DNA from: Podocnemis expansa
Taxonomy: Eukaryota; Chordata; Testudines; Podocnemididae
DNA length: 64,000 nucleotides
Assembly: GCA_007922195.1 (NCBI GenBank)
Contig: ML682232.1
Location: 124,001 to 188,000 of the forward strand
Direction: 5' to 3'
The position numbers and the translations under genes were made by a program. Within the stretch, counting starts at the first letter, position 1, and each line of letters begins with the position of its first letter. Shown here in pieces: positions 25,191 to 36,546 of this stretch. The notes beneath the pieces are model-generated. The model did no database searches. It was not told the DNA's origin and was given only the letters and a program-made list of their open reading frames with translations.

Positions 25191-25963
25191 TGTAACCCAT
25201 GTGCCTAAATAGGTGCAATCTCTTTTAGGGACCCTTATGGCTGGGTTACGTTGCTGGGCAGATTTTGCAGCCCAGAAACCAGAAACTTCTGGTAAGAGGG
25301 TGAGGGAGCACACTGAGCATACGCCACAAGTTTTATTGTTGAGCTGGAGTTGAATACTCAGGGAGAAGCCTGAGAAGAGAAGCCTGGAGAGGAGCAAACA
25401 GAGAGCTGCAGAGTGCATGGGCTAAGGGACTCTGTGAAAGGAGCTGAGCAGGAGTGGACTGCAGGATGTTTTCTCCCTGCTTTGGACTGCTATGCAGAGG
25501 AGTTGTCTGCAGTGGAACTGAGAGTTGGATGGCCAGTGACTTGATTGCATGGTGCTGGCTGCACAGGAGGAAGAAAGGACTGCATGGCATCTGCCTGAAG
25601 ATTCCTGCAGCTAGAGAGGATGAGGATTGCTTTCGTTCTGCATTCAAGCCCCAAGGACTTAAAAGACTGCAATTGAGATAAGGGTGACTCCACCTGAACT
25701 TTGGGACTCTTGGGTTTCTTACTGTTTTGTTTAAAAGTATTATGGTTCCTTAGGATAAGGTGTGTTTAGTTAGTTAATAAAGTTCATTGTTACGTTTCTG
25801 TTGAGTAATAGTTTAATGTGGGATGGAAACTCTGAGCAGTCTTCGCTGTGAGTCCTTTTGACAACTGGATCCTGGCTCTCCAGTTGCTTTCATCAGGGAT
25901 TTTCTCTGTGAGGCACTGGAGAGGGGCAATTGAATAAATTTGAGCCCACCCTAGCAGGTTACA
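25191..25963 (+). mobile_element. Solo LTR of an endogenous retrovirus-like element, copy 1
   Basis: It starts TGTAACC and ends GGTTACA, the TG...CA inverted ends of an LTR. TATG flanks both sides (25187-25190, 25964-25967). AATAAA at 25776-25781 is a likely poly(A) signal, placing the R/U5 boundary in the right quarter. At 773 bp it aligns along its length with 51913-52679 (reverse orientation). No gag, pol or env lies next to it, so it is a solo LTR from recombination. A 4-bp TSD fits class I (gammaretrovirus-like) ERVs but also some Gypsy elements, so the class is open. ORFs inside are incidental. Confidence 0.88.
25776..25781 (+). promoter_or_regulatory. AATAAA polyadenylation signal in solo LTR
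   Basis: The hexamer lies in 'gttaataaagttcattg', and the reverse-strand counterpart (52086-52091) is kept in the second LTR copy, which supports function in the ancestral element. Confidence 0.6.
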
Positions 25964-25967
25964 TATG

Positions 25968-27352
25968 CACTCATGAAACTGCGAGTGTTATAATTCAGAC
26001 ATACACAGTTGAACAGCTGGTGATAGGTATTGGCTGGTTTAGCCAAGACCAGTTTTTGTGGTACTTCAGTTGACTAAGAAGTCTGGTAACCACTTTCCGT
26101 AGTGAACGTCTCTAAGGGATAGTGCTATTAACTTGGGTCGGAGTCCAGGATCTTGTCATTTTCAATAGGGTTTTAGGATGTTCCTAAGAGCTTCTTGAAT
26201 AAACACAGAAAGTCTCTTAAATTCTTGCATATACAGTTTAGCAAAGATAATTGATCTGTAAATTATGTATCTAAGAAGTTGAAGGTTAAGCTTCCCACAA
26301 GTACAGGGTAAGCACTGGAGAGGAAATATATAGGTTAAAATTTAGTTACATTATAATCAGAACTTGTGGCTTCTCTTCACCGCTAAATCAGAAAATAACC
26401 CATTAGAAATGAGATCAAATCAAACCAATATCTACTTCTGCATACTTTAACTTCCCTTTCCCTCTCATTGCCCTGGCCAGTGAAACAGTAGTGTGTTTAT
26501 AAAAAAGCATTTTAGGTTCCCAGATGAATCTGATTTGTTCTTGAACAGTGTCTGAGATTTAAGCAATTGTTAACATTTATTAACATGGGCATCCTGGTAA
26601 ATCAGAATTCATCTGGACTGTTTTTAAATTTGAACAGTATTGACTGTAAATGATTAAGGAGGACAAGTTCACATTTGACTGGGCTCCTAATTGAGAGGTC
26701 TTTGGAAATCAATTACAAACAGAGAGTTAAACATTAATTGATGTCTTCCAAAATTCTTCATAACCCATCTTTACCAAAGGAATAAAACGAATAGTAAGAC
26801 GCTGCAGAATGTTTTACCCTGAAATAAAATAGCTATGGATAAATGAGGTAATAAACAGAAGCATGAAAATGGCCAATCTAATCTCAGCTCTGTTTTTATA
26901 TATTTGCTTAACATGAAATTGTGGGGTGTCATACAATGGTAGCAGAGTATTGTGGGAGTCTTTCTGCTCCAGTGACTGGAAATAGAAGTTTGTTTGCTGC
27001 CTTGAGACTTTATTATTACACTATTACTCCCATTGTATAGTATCTTGCTCTGTGAGTGGTCCCAGTAACTTTACCTGAAGAGTAAGGTGTTATTCTATGG
27101 ATATAAGAGTGGGAAAATCAAATCTTTAAAGAACAGCAGTAAGTCATAGAACTGCTCTAGTAAAAATCCATATTTTGGATTTGAAATACATGGGGCAAGG
27201 TGGCTTAATTTATTAGAGAGAACTGTGTGTGAACAACTTCTTGATTCACAATCAGTTTCCACTGGGTTCCTCTTTGTCGCTTCCTTTGTAGTTGCACTTG
27301 TCATTATTGTATCTGAGTATGGAGGCCAATTAAAGAAGTGAAACCTACTTAG
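25968..27352. other. No recognised feature
   Basis: AT-rich DNA; short frames only. Confidence 0.45.
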
Positions 27353-27360
27353 TATTACTA

Positions 27361-27547
27361 AGTTCCAAAGGAGTAGCCATATTAGTCTAGTTCAGCAAAA
27401 CAATCAAGGAGTCCTGTGGCACTTTTAAATACCAAATTTATTTATCGCATGAGCTTTCAGATGCTGATGAAGTGTGATTTTCTTCCACAAACCTCATGCG
27501 ATAAAAAAATGTTAGTTTAAGTGCCACAGGACTCCTTGGTTGTTTTG
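27361..27547. mobile_element. Self-complementary (hairpin) repeat with 8-9-bp direct repeats
   Basis: It starts with the outer segment AGTTCCAAAGGAGTAGCC, then the left arm (27397 on, 'aaggagtcctgtggcac'), a loop with 'gatgctgatgaagtg', and a right arm (27487-27547) ending 'gtgccacaggactccttgg'. TATTACTA occurs at 27353-27360 and 27548-27555, and a G before each extends the match. Only one side has the outer segment, as in the 10.2 kb copy where it is on the other side. Confidence 0.78.
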
Positions 27548-27555
27548 TATTACTA

Positions 27556-28975
27556 GTCAAACACTAGTTTAACTGAGCTCAATTAAAACTGCACAAGCAA
27601 CTTGAAGACTGTGGGCGTGTGTGCAGCCTCATCAACTTTGACGAAATCAGAGAGTAATTAAGAAGTATAAGTTTATAACTGTATAACCTATCCCCCCCCC
27701 CTTTTTGTTGTTAGAAATGCATTGCAGAGGAAACCATTTCATGAAAAAATTCTTCGGTACATTTTTTTGAAGGGGAGTAAGTATACATTTGATTTCCTTA
27801 CATCTATCTGAAGGGCATCATAATTTGTTTTGGCCTGTTTCCAAAGTGGTGAACTTTATTACACAATCTTGGTACATGTGGATAGATGACTCCTTTTGTC
27901 TCTTTTGCCAGTTCTTGCTTATTCTACCAGGAAGTCTTACCCATACTGCTTGGAAGTGGCTGCGGGCCCACCTATCTGCTGCCTAGCTCTCTGCCCATCT
28001 AAGAAGCATGCTTTAGCTTGGCATGCCGTTCTTCTCAGCTCTAGCTAATACACAGGAAAAGAGGTCACTCTGTTAAGACTACTGTGTTTGACAGTCCAAA
28101 GCTGCAAGTGTATTAATGTAGTTAATGCAACCCCGCTATTAACCCTGAAACTTCAAGTTGATTAGGCATAACTCTCCTATGACTAAGTCTGCCACATGAG
28201 CCCAGATAAACAGTGTAAGCATAGGAGAAAATAATTAATAATGAATGTTTCTGTTGACTGATATTGCCCGTTAAAACTTTATTGCCTGTCATAACTTTGT
28301 GGTTTTCTACATTTTTTTCAAACAATTAACGTTTCAGCAGTACTGCCTAGATGCACTGTTAAAGTACATTTTCTTGATGATGCATATTCCAGTTTTTCTA
28401 ATGTGATATAAGGGATTGCAATTGTGTGAATAGAAGCAGGAAGAAGAATGCAATGCCCAAGTCAAGTGAGTGCCTATTATCATTTTTTTTTCCTCTGGTA
28501 AATGTAAGTCCCTCATTAAGATGTTCAGTCACTCACACTAGAAGAAAATATTAAAGCTTGTTTGATGCATGGCTGGTTCCTTTGTTCTAGTTCCCAGGAT
28601 TTGGTATTTTCATGAACAAAAAGTCTGTATTTAATTGGACTGAAGCTATATTTTGGACTTGGATGGCAAAGACTGATTGCTGCAGTTTCACTTTTGAGGT
28701 TTGCCATATCTTGAAAATATTCAGTGAAGCAATTACCTTTTTGTGTTAAACCCTTCACTCCAAAGGACTTTGATGTTGTATGTATATACAATACCTGTAA
28801 TGAAATGCAGCAGTCAGCATATGGCTCGTGCATTGTCCAGCAGTGGGGCTTGGGGAATTTTGGCAAAGCACACAAGGAATAACCCAATTAATACAACATA
28901 GTCTGGATCTTCAACATCCCAGCAGACACTGGTCAGACAAAACTTTGGACTAAAGTTTTCAGATGTGGGTGTTTA
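27556..28975. other. No recognised feature
   Basis: A C-run lies near 27692-27701. The 120-aa open frame at 28525-28887 (minus) has no recognisable domain. Nothing else supportable. Confidence 0.45.
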
Positions 28976-28983
28976 ACTCTTAA

Positions 28984-29110
28984 CAGGGATGCTGAAACAA
29001 ACTATATAATGGGGTGCTGAGAGCCACTGAGCCAAACTGTAAACCCTAGATATGACTTCAAGCCAGTTGGTGCAGCAGCACTCCTTAAACCCCTAATTCA
29101 AGCACCTATG
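28984..29110. mobile_element. Small hAT MITE, 127 bp
   Basis: It starts CAGGGATGCTGAAAC and ends TTCAAGCACCTATG (imperfect TIR). Flanks ACTCTTAA (28976-28983) and ACTCCTAA (29111-29118) agree at 7 of 8. A second fragment is at 1946-2057. Confidence 0.8.
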
Positions 29111-29118
29111 ACTCCTAA

Positions 29119-29779
29119 ATTCATTTTTAGACATCCTAAATTAAAGAATCTAGTTTTTCTGAGGCAACAATGATCCATGAACTCCACTGAAGTAAATGAC
29201 ATCTGCTTGTGTTTTATGCTTTTAAATTCCCATCCTAAATACCTTCACATAATAAACTGCATGGTACTGAATTTGCCTACCTTGGAAAGGTGTGTGGCTG
29301 AGTCTGGATTTGAACTTGTAGTTGGAAAGGAGTGTGAGTGTGAGTGTGTGTGTGTGTGTGTGTGTATATATCTATCTATCTCTCTCTCTATATATATATA
29401 TTTATTAAATAAATCTGAAATTAAGACTACTGTGCACCCTTTGGTTTTTTTTAAGTCCCTAACAAGAATAATAATTAGTACTTGAATAACTGAAAATAAC
29501 TCCATTGAGGCCAAGAGTTATAGTGACATAAAACTAGTGTGCGACAAGAACCTGACTTTGGTATACAGGCTACCACTACCAGACTTTAATATTTTTCACA
29601 AAACTCTGTGAACCATTCTAGACACGTTCTGTGAAGATGAGAACAGACCAGATATTCTTTTTTAAAAATCCATATTAGTTTTATCTTTTCTTGTTTCTTA
29701 AATCCACAGTGCCCTCTTTTTAATTGACACTAATTTAGTTGTGTCCACCAACACTAATAGGATGCATGCGTAATGTACT
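29119..29779. other. Non-coding spacer with one microsatellite
   Basis: Only the dinucleotide tract at 29331-29403 is notable. Confidence 0.5.
29331..29403. repeat. Compound microsatellite (GT)n-(TCTA)n-(TC)n-(TA)n
   Basis: Directly visible: a GT tract, then TATC/TCTA units, then TC and TA dinucleotides. It is likely length-polymorphic. Confidence 0.95.
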
Positions 29780-29818
29780 TCCTAGAACAATGTTTCTCAA
29801 CCTTTTGTGGGCTGTGAC

Positions 29819-30346
29819 CAGGGGCATCGCTGGCTACGGGAGAGACCTGGGACACAGGCCCAGGCCCTGCCCCCAGCCTACAGGCCCTGCCCCCTGGCTG
29901 GGGACAGGGCCAGGCCCCACATCCCAAGCGGTGGAGGGGGCCGCCACGGCCGCAGCCTGCCAGGCCCCAGATCCCCGGCGCAGGGGAGGGGGCCGCCGTG
30001 GCCACGGCCTGCCAGGCCCTAGATCCCTGGCACAGGGGAGGGGGCCGCCATGGCCGCTGCCTGCCAGGCCCCAGATCCCTGGCAGGAAATGGGGCCACCG
30101 CAGCCGCAGGCAGCCAGGCCCCAGATCCCAGGCCGGGGAAAGGGCTGCTGCAGCCATGGGCAGCCAGGCCCTGGATCCCTGGCAGGGGATGTGGCCAGGC
30201 CCTGGATCCCCAGCGGGGGACGGGGCTGTCACAGCCACTGGTGGCTGGGCCCCAGATCTCCAGCCTGATTGGGCCAGAGATCTGGGGCACTGGCACTGGG
30301 GTTCAGGGCACGTGCCCTGGCGTGTCCAGCGCCAGTGACACCCCTG
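29819..30346. mobile_element. Nested GC-rich hAT element carrying a minisatellite
   Basis: Termini CAGGGGCATCGCTGGC and the inverted GCCAGTGACACCCCTG. Flanks GCTGTGAC (29811-29818) and GTTATGAC (30347-30354) agree at 6 of 8; both differences are transitions. The interior is mostly a tandem array. ORFs up to 199 aa on both strands arise from this low-complexity GC DNA and are not genes. Confidence 0.8.
29940..30262. repeat. Minisatellite, unit about 52 bp, about six copies
   Basis: Each unit contains 'ctgccaggccccagatccc', then 'ggca' or 'ggcg', 'aggggaggggg' and 'ccgccatggccg'-like sequence. Units are clear in the left half; later ones vary in length (about 30-52 bp). Confidence 0.85.
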
Positions 30347-30510
30347 GTTATGACACACCTGGCAGCATATTGTGACCCTACAGGACACAATAGCCCAACT
30401 CACCCAAGGCCAAATCTAGTCATAGCCCTGGCTCTCCATGACATACTTACCCATGTGTGGTGAGACAGTAAAGTTGCCTGACACAGTGGATGAGAACCAC
30501 TGTCCTAAAT

Positions 30511-31840
30511 GACTAGGCAGGTTCTAAAGTGGATGCCTAGAACAACAGATCAGTCCATTGACATAATAGTGCCTAGTTTACAAAAAAGAATGGAGAAGGA
30601 GATGTGGTCTTGTTATAAAAGGTGCTAGAGATGGCAAGGGTTGGGGAGTGGGCACATGAGTCCTCTAGCCTGAGATGAACTGGGGTACAGTGACCTGCTG
30701 TCATGTCTTTGATGAATTAATTGAACTTTTAACACACAAAATTCTGAATGGAGCTGTAATGCAAAACTTGCATTACAAATTCCAAACAATCTCCATTTGA
30801 GTTGTATTAAAAATGTGAAACTCAATGTAGGCCTATCAGTGTTTTACTAAGAGTTGTCAGCTTTTCAAATATGGGCCCAGCTGTGTGGGAACCTAGAGCA
30901 GGTTATAATTGCAAGTGGAATTTGGTTTTGACTGAGGTATTTCTTCAAGTTTTTATCATGTCAGACATGAAACTCAAAGTGAAGCTTGAGGTATAGAACC
31001 TCCCCCTCCCCAGTTGAAATCCTGGTGCAAGTGACTTGTATAGTATCTTCTGATGGGGAATAGTTAATAGAATTGTTAATATAGCTATCACAGAAACCTT
31101 AACACAGCTACCAACAAAGGACATACTTCTACTGCAGATATTCAACTGTACATCTCACTTCAGCTGAGGGAGGAAACTATGTTATCCACTCTAGATTTAA
31201 AGCATTGGAAATATCCATAGATATGCAGGAAAACAGCTACTTGGTATGTATCCTTTTCTGAACAGGTTGAATATAAAATTAGCTTTGTTAAAGTTCAGAA
31301 ATTTGGTACTGCAGTTTTGTGGTGCTGTTATACTACAATAATCAAATCCACATAATTTAAAGTGGCCCATTCCCATGGAAAATGAGGGTGCAATCACTTA
31401 GTGACTTTACACACAGCTCACCCAGAACAACATTTCAGAGCTGTACCCTTTCGCTTCAAATGCACTTCACCAATAAATAGATGAGGCAATTTAAAATATA
31501 TGGAGACCTTTTCCCTTGTTTTAGTGAATGTTGTCTTTCACAGAGCAGATTACAAATTTCTTTTGGCTCTAGAGAGTTTTCAAACAAATACATTTTAACA
31601 TAATTGTCAATAAACACATTAAAAGATTAGATTACTTCATAGCTACAGTCTTTTTTCCTCTCATTAGAAACAGCTATGTTTTCTAATAAATACAGATAGT
31701 TATATATGACATTTTTATGGCAATGTACTTGATTAAGAGAACATAATGCTCAAAAAGCATGTTGAGCCCCCCGAAGTCAGTATCTCAATCTTTCTACCAC
31801 ACACTTGGAAACAAAAATCATGATTACTAGTTACATTAGC
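30511..31840. other. No recognised feature
   Basis: AT-rich sequence with no coding-like frame or repeat boundary. Confidence 0.45.
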
Positions 31841-31851
31841 CAGTGTATTAC

Positions 31852-31933
31852 CTTTCGTGTTCCCTCCATGTGTATTTGCTTGAGTAAAGGTGCAGAGAAG
31901 CAGCAAAAATGAAAGAAATTGGAAACTTCTCAT
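31852..31933 (-). CDS. Possible first coding exon with signal peptide (unproven)
   Basis: I do not recognise a gene here. From the ATG at 31931-31933 the minus strand reads MRSFQFLSFLLLLCTFTQA then NTHGGNTK. This is a textbook signal-peptide layout: one Arg, a hydrophobic core FLSFLLLLCTF and a small-residue cleavage site after TQA. The frame meets a plausible 5' splice site (AAAG, then GTAATA) at 31852/31851, giving a phase-1 donor, which is common for signal-peptide exons. An upstream Met five codons earlier is possible. No second exon was found in the window, and short hydrophobic frames arise by chance in T-rich DNA. Treat as a candidate only. Confidence 0.22.
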
Positions 31934-32537
31934 TTCTTCCCTCTCCACATGAGAACTGAGGCTTCACTACTGATTTTCTGCTGCCAAAGAGACATAGGAG
32001 AAAAAAACCACACACAGATTATCAATACTTTGGAAGGAATGGTTACTTATTAATAATTAACCTTTAACCTTTAAGCATTTTGTCTCTTGTTCCAATATTT
32101 TCCATTTGTCTCTTGTTCCATGCCCCCATCTAATGTGAACTGAATCTGCTTTTTTCCAAATGCATTTTCATTTTATGTAAGTTTTGACAGAAATAATTTA
32201 GAGCTGGATCCTTACCTTATTCAGCAATGCTCAGATCACAATGAGGTGAATACTTTGTCTTCTGAAATACAGCTGAAGGTCGTGGGCAGCTAGCTCAACG
32301 TTGGTTAGTCAACTGCTCAGTCTGAACATATTGCAAAATGACCAAAGGAAATGAAGGCTAATCTGAATAGTTCACAAATCTAGAGACATTTAAGGGGTGG
32401 GTGAGATGGTTGCTGGGTATGTGTGTGCAGGGAAACTGGGGGTGGGGGAAACTCAATACATTGAAATTCCTCACTTAATAAACAATTCTTCTAATTTCAG
32501 TGCTGTAATAGATAACTGCGCTTGCATAAAAAATTGT

Positions 32538-32539
32538 AC

Positions 32540-32570
<31 letters not shown>
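32538..32570. repeat. Microsatellite (TG)n(AG)n
   Basis: A TG tract directly followed by an AG tract. Confidence 0.95.
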
Positions 32571-33649
32571 TATATTTTGAGGGTTTTTTTAGTTTAGAGT
32601 AAATAGGCAGATTTTTATGTTGTGTGAGATCTTAATTAACAATGCACAATTAACTAATATTTCCCTCAGCTAGTAACAATAAAAACTGTCACCTTAGCTG
32701 GGAGGACTACTTAGGTAGAAAGACATTGGCTAACTGGCATTACCTGAAGATCGCAGATACACAAAAATATGCATCTTCAGGGAACCAATAGAGTTCCAAG
32801 GTTTCCTCCCACCTGAGGAAAAAAATATAATGAGTATTTGCTCCTGAATTTCAACTGGAAAAATGTTTCTATAGTTCTGTAAACTTTGCAGGACTTCAAA
32901 TTCTGCATCTCACCTATCTCTGAAGGGTTCCTTTAGAAATCAAAACTGAGACGTCCTCTTAAATTAGGAAATGTGGAGCTAAAACCTAAGGCATATGATT
33001 GAAGTGGAAGAATGTCATCCTCACCTTCCCTTCCCCCACTTCTCCATGAGCTGGAAGACCTCATTAATGAGACATTAAGGGTCATAGGAACTATATTGTC
33101 AGAACGGTTAAGGAGACTTGGTGTGCTCTAGAGAAAAGATTTTGGAAACTCTCTGCTATACTTAGGTTGCAAGGATTTGTTCTTTAGACATAACAAGTAA
33201 AGATTAAATGCTTCACTTTGAGAACTCCAGAACTATTTTGCATGTGGTAGAATAGCTGAGACCTGAAACTGAAAGACTAGGAAAATAGAAGGCCTCATCA
33301 AGGGGTCTTTTCTGGTTTTTGGTTTTTTTGCTCTATCACCTGGACCCTAGTATTTGCATGACAGTTGCTATCATTCTCATTAATCTGACCTGTTGGGCAT
33401 GTGGTCATGGTCTTGGGATCACAATCACAACACTCAGAAGTACATTTCATCATTCAATTTGTCTTAGCATTAGAAACTATTTTCTAATCTCCACTCTAAA
33501 CTCGTCCTCCTTCAGCATTCAGCTACTTGTTCTGGTTACAGAACCTTCTTTCACTTGGAAGACAGCTGGATCTGAATTGCACATTAGAACCATAAACTGA
33601 TTTTGTCAGGATTTATCAACAAAAACATAGTGCAAATGATGCCATTTTA

Positions 33650-33800
33650 TTTATGTGTATTACTGTAGCATCTGGGAACCATTGTCCTGGACAACCTCAT
33701 CTATCCTTCCCCATGCCTCTCATTTGTGTTAGTCACTCTAGCAACACAGAGCAAAAAAAGACAGATCCTGCACTGGAGGGCTTGTGGATGTTTATGAGGA
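33650..33800 (-). repeat. L2/MIR-type 3' end fragment
   Basis: 'tattactgtagcatctgggaac', 'attgtcctggac' and 'agagcaaaaaaagacagatcctgc' follow the reverse complement of an L2-like tail, interrupted by unrelated sequence. Weak. Confidence 0.4.
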
Positions 33801-35229
33801 GCTCCTCAGAAGCCTGAAGGAAACATGGGAGAAAGCATGAAGGTGTTTTCAGCTCTCTGCCATACCCAAGACATTCCTTGCAAAGTCAGTGACTGCATGT
33901 GCCATGATACTGCAGATATGTGTCAGGCGAAAGAATCAGGAAAAACAATGGGTGGAGACAACAGAGTAAGAAGTTAACACAAGTGTGACATTACCCAGGT
34001 TACAGAGTCGACTGGTGAATAACTGTGTCTATTCTGTTCTCCATTCTGGGATGCCTTTTACATTGCTTTACTGGCCAGTTAACACACAGCCTTTGAACTG
34101 CACAATACTGAGTGCTGCTAGCTAGCCACTCATGAATTACATTGTAGAAGAGCAATTGTAGATTTTTGTCCCAGTCTTTTTCTCCCTGTGCAGCTCAGGA
34201 CCTACTGAATGATGCTAGCTCATATAAAGTCTGTTTCTTCATTGGTGAAAAATACTATGCACTAGCATTATTTCAAGTGGAGTGTCGAACACACTGCTTG
34301 AGATAAAATTATATAGATAAGTTTTCTAACTACAAAAAGATTTTAAGTGATTACAAGTAATGATGCATAAAAGTTCAGGGTTGGTTACAAAAGAAATAAG
34401 AGTAAAACACAACCCAATACCTAATTTAGCACGCTAAGTGAACTTAAAACCATGTGGTTACAGCAGTCTGTATTGGCTAAAAAGCCTTCCTGCCAGGACC
34501 ACACCTCCTTCAGTTCAGCGCTTTCTTTGTCTTTTGAGCATTGCAGTTGTGGTGAATAGAGATGGAAGAGAGAGAGATAATGGGGGGGGCCACTTTCTCT
34601 CCTTCTTTTACTGCTCTTCCCTCTTGGATTACCCTCACTGGGGTGCAAGTGACAAGTAGTCTTTTCTGGTTATGAAGCCTTAACTGTTCTTGTGATGGAA
34701 TATAAATCTTGTTAACACCTTCCCCCAGCCAAAGAATGGCTGCTTACGTAGATGACAGGTCTTTTTTTAACAGGTGGCTGTGTGTTGGTCTGTCCTTTGC
34801 TCCTAAGAAACTGATTTGGGTCTGCTCTTCTAACTCTAGAATATGTTCCAGTAGTGTTGTTTGGCAAAAACTTATAACTTTACATACAAAGTTGATTACC
34901 TGCGCAATTATGTTCAGTAGATTGAGTTTTCAAATGACTGAGAAGGTGTGCTTTTTATAAAAATTCATTATAGTCTTGCAGAAGTTATGAATATAATAGA
35001 ATAGACTGTCACAACAAACTGACAGGGAAAAAATACTACCAGAACATTAGAAAATAAGTAAAACAAAACATTCAGTAGACAGAAACAAGCACTGCTGTAT
35101 TGTTATCAACATGGAAGGAGACATCTGCTTTGTCTGGAAGTGGCTCTGGTTCTTTGGTGTATAAGAAAACTAATTACGGACTTACCTCCTAGGTAAAGGA
35201 GATCTGGGCCTTTTCTGGTATTTGTCACA

Positions 35230-35400
35230 CTTTGTTTTGTGACCTTGTTTAATTTGAATTCTCTGGACCACCATTTCCTTATCTGAAAAATTAGAATGAT
35301 GACAGAAATTGTCTCAAAGGATGTTGAATCTTAATTTAGATGAGGTTTTAGGAATGGTTTGGAGATTATTTGATGAAAGGTGCTATGTAACAAAAACAAT
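35230..35400 (+). repeat. MIR-like SINE
   Basis: 'gtgaccttgtttaat', 'ccatttccttatctgaaaaa', 'agaatgatgac', then 'gatgaaaggtgctatgt' reproduces the order of a MIR SINE 3' half. Diverged, hence old. Confidence 0.5.
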
Positions 35401-36546
35401 TTAATATCTAACAAATTATGCTTATGTGGACTTGGTTTAAATGTTCCAGTTGGGGTATCATTTCTGAGAAATATGCACAATTAACAGTATTGTACGTGTA
35501 TGTGTGGTTCCCTCCAGTTCCACATTGAAGTTAATGGTCATGTTATTGCAACACTCCTATTTCCAGTTAATACTTGGGCTACATAAAGCAAACTCACATT
35601 TTGCTAGCAGCATTAGTAATTTGCCTTCGGCATTGACAGCAATACAAGCAATAATGGCTAGAAAACCAGGCAGTGCTCTGGGAATATTTCTACAGTATTT
35701 GAATGAGAGAGTCCGCAGCATGCATTTAAGATAAGTTGATGTAGCATAAAATTGCATGCTATGGAGCATTAGTCAACAGAAAGCAGATGCTATTGTTTTC
35801 TAACGGAAGTCACTGCTCACAATAGCCCTGCACAAGGCTATCCCCATTGACACACTGCACATTATCAGGGTTGGTTTTTCTTTTTCCTAGGTCTATTCTC
35901 CGTTTGATGTGCATGAATAATTGCAATTAACTTTAATATGCACTCATTAAAAGAAGAATGGATCTCTTACAACATAATACACTTTAGAGGTAGAGGTTTC
36001 CTGATGAGATACACAGAAAAAGTGTTTGACATCTAAATTGTAATTTAGCCAGCTCTGCCACATGTTTTGACAGGTCACTCAACAAATGAGTTGCCAGCTT
36101 TTTGTGAGCTGCCCTGTCTAGATTTGGTGCAGACTGGCTCTCACTACTAAACTGTAGTCAGTAACACAGAGATCACATGCACAAGTTTTCAGCAGATAAG
36201 AAAGGCATAGAAAGATATGGTTATGCTTCAGCAGTTACTGCTTTGTTTCAATTCACAGCTATATCCCTGGGTTGAAGGGAGGATCATATTACCATAGGAA
36301 GTTAGCTTCCAATAAGTTGGCTTGTACCTAGTGGCTGCAGCAGATCTAAGGTACACCTTATTATTTGAAACAGTTATCTGTTCCCAAATAGAGAAGTTTT
36401 GATGGTGGCACTTTCCAAGCTTGGGGGTTCTGCTGGTTCTCACTACAAACCGACATTCTGATCGGGCCATTTGGAAACATCGAAATGCATATTGGAGGCA
36501 TGATTTTCACACACAACTCTGTATGTATGTATCTCTAACTGTAGCT

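Larger units (their letters stand above)
29788..30502. mobile_element. Outer hAT element, interrupted by a GC-rich hAT
   Basis: It starts CAATGTTTCTCAACC and ends GATGAGAACCACTG. Flanks TCCTAGAA (29780-29787) and TCCTAAAT (30503-30510) agree at 6 of 8. The outer element is only about 180 bp without the nested 29819-30346 insertion; its right part is 'cacacctggcagcatattgtgacc' and beyond. Confidence 0.78.
31985..36540. other. Non-coding stretch with scattered old repeats
   Basis: Besides the microsatellite (32538-32570), an L2-like piece (33650-33800) and a MIR-like piece (35230-35400), I see only short random ORFs. Confidence 0.45.

Noticed and set aside
25333..25693. ORFs of 67-104 aa in the 25.2 kb LTR
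   Set aside because: Within a solo LTR. The matching frames in the second copy (52174-52623) are altered, so no conserved protein.
28525..28887. 120-aa ORF on the minus strand
   Set aside because: Composition is generic and there is no motif I recognise. Possible by chance in 64 kb. RNA evidence would be needed.
29739..30403. Several overlapping ORFs of 180-199 aa on both strands
   Set aside because: They lie in a GC-rich minisatellite inside a hAT element. Pro/Gly/Arg/Ala-rich frames are open on both strands because stop codons are rare in that composition.
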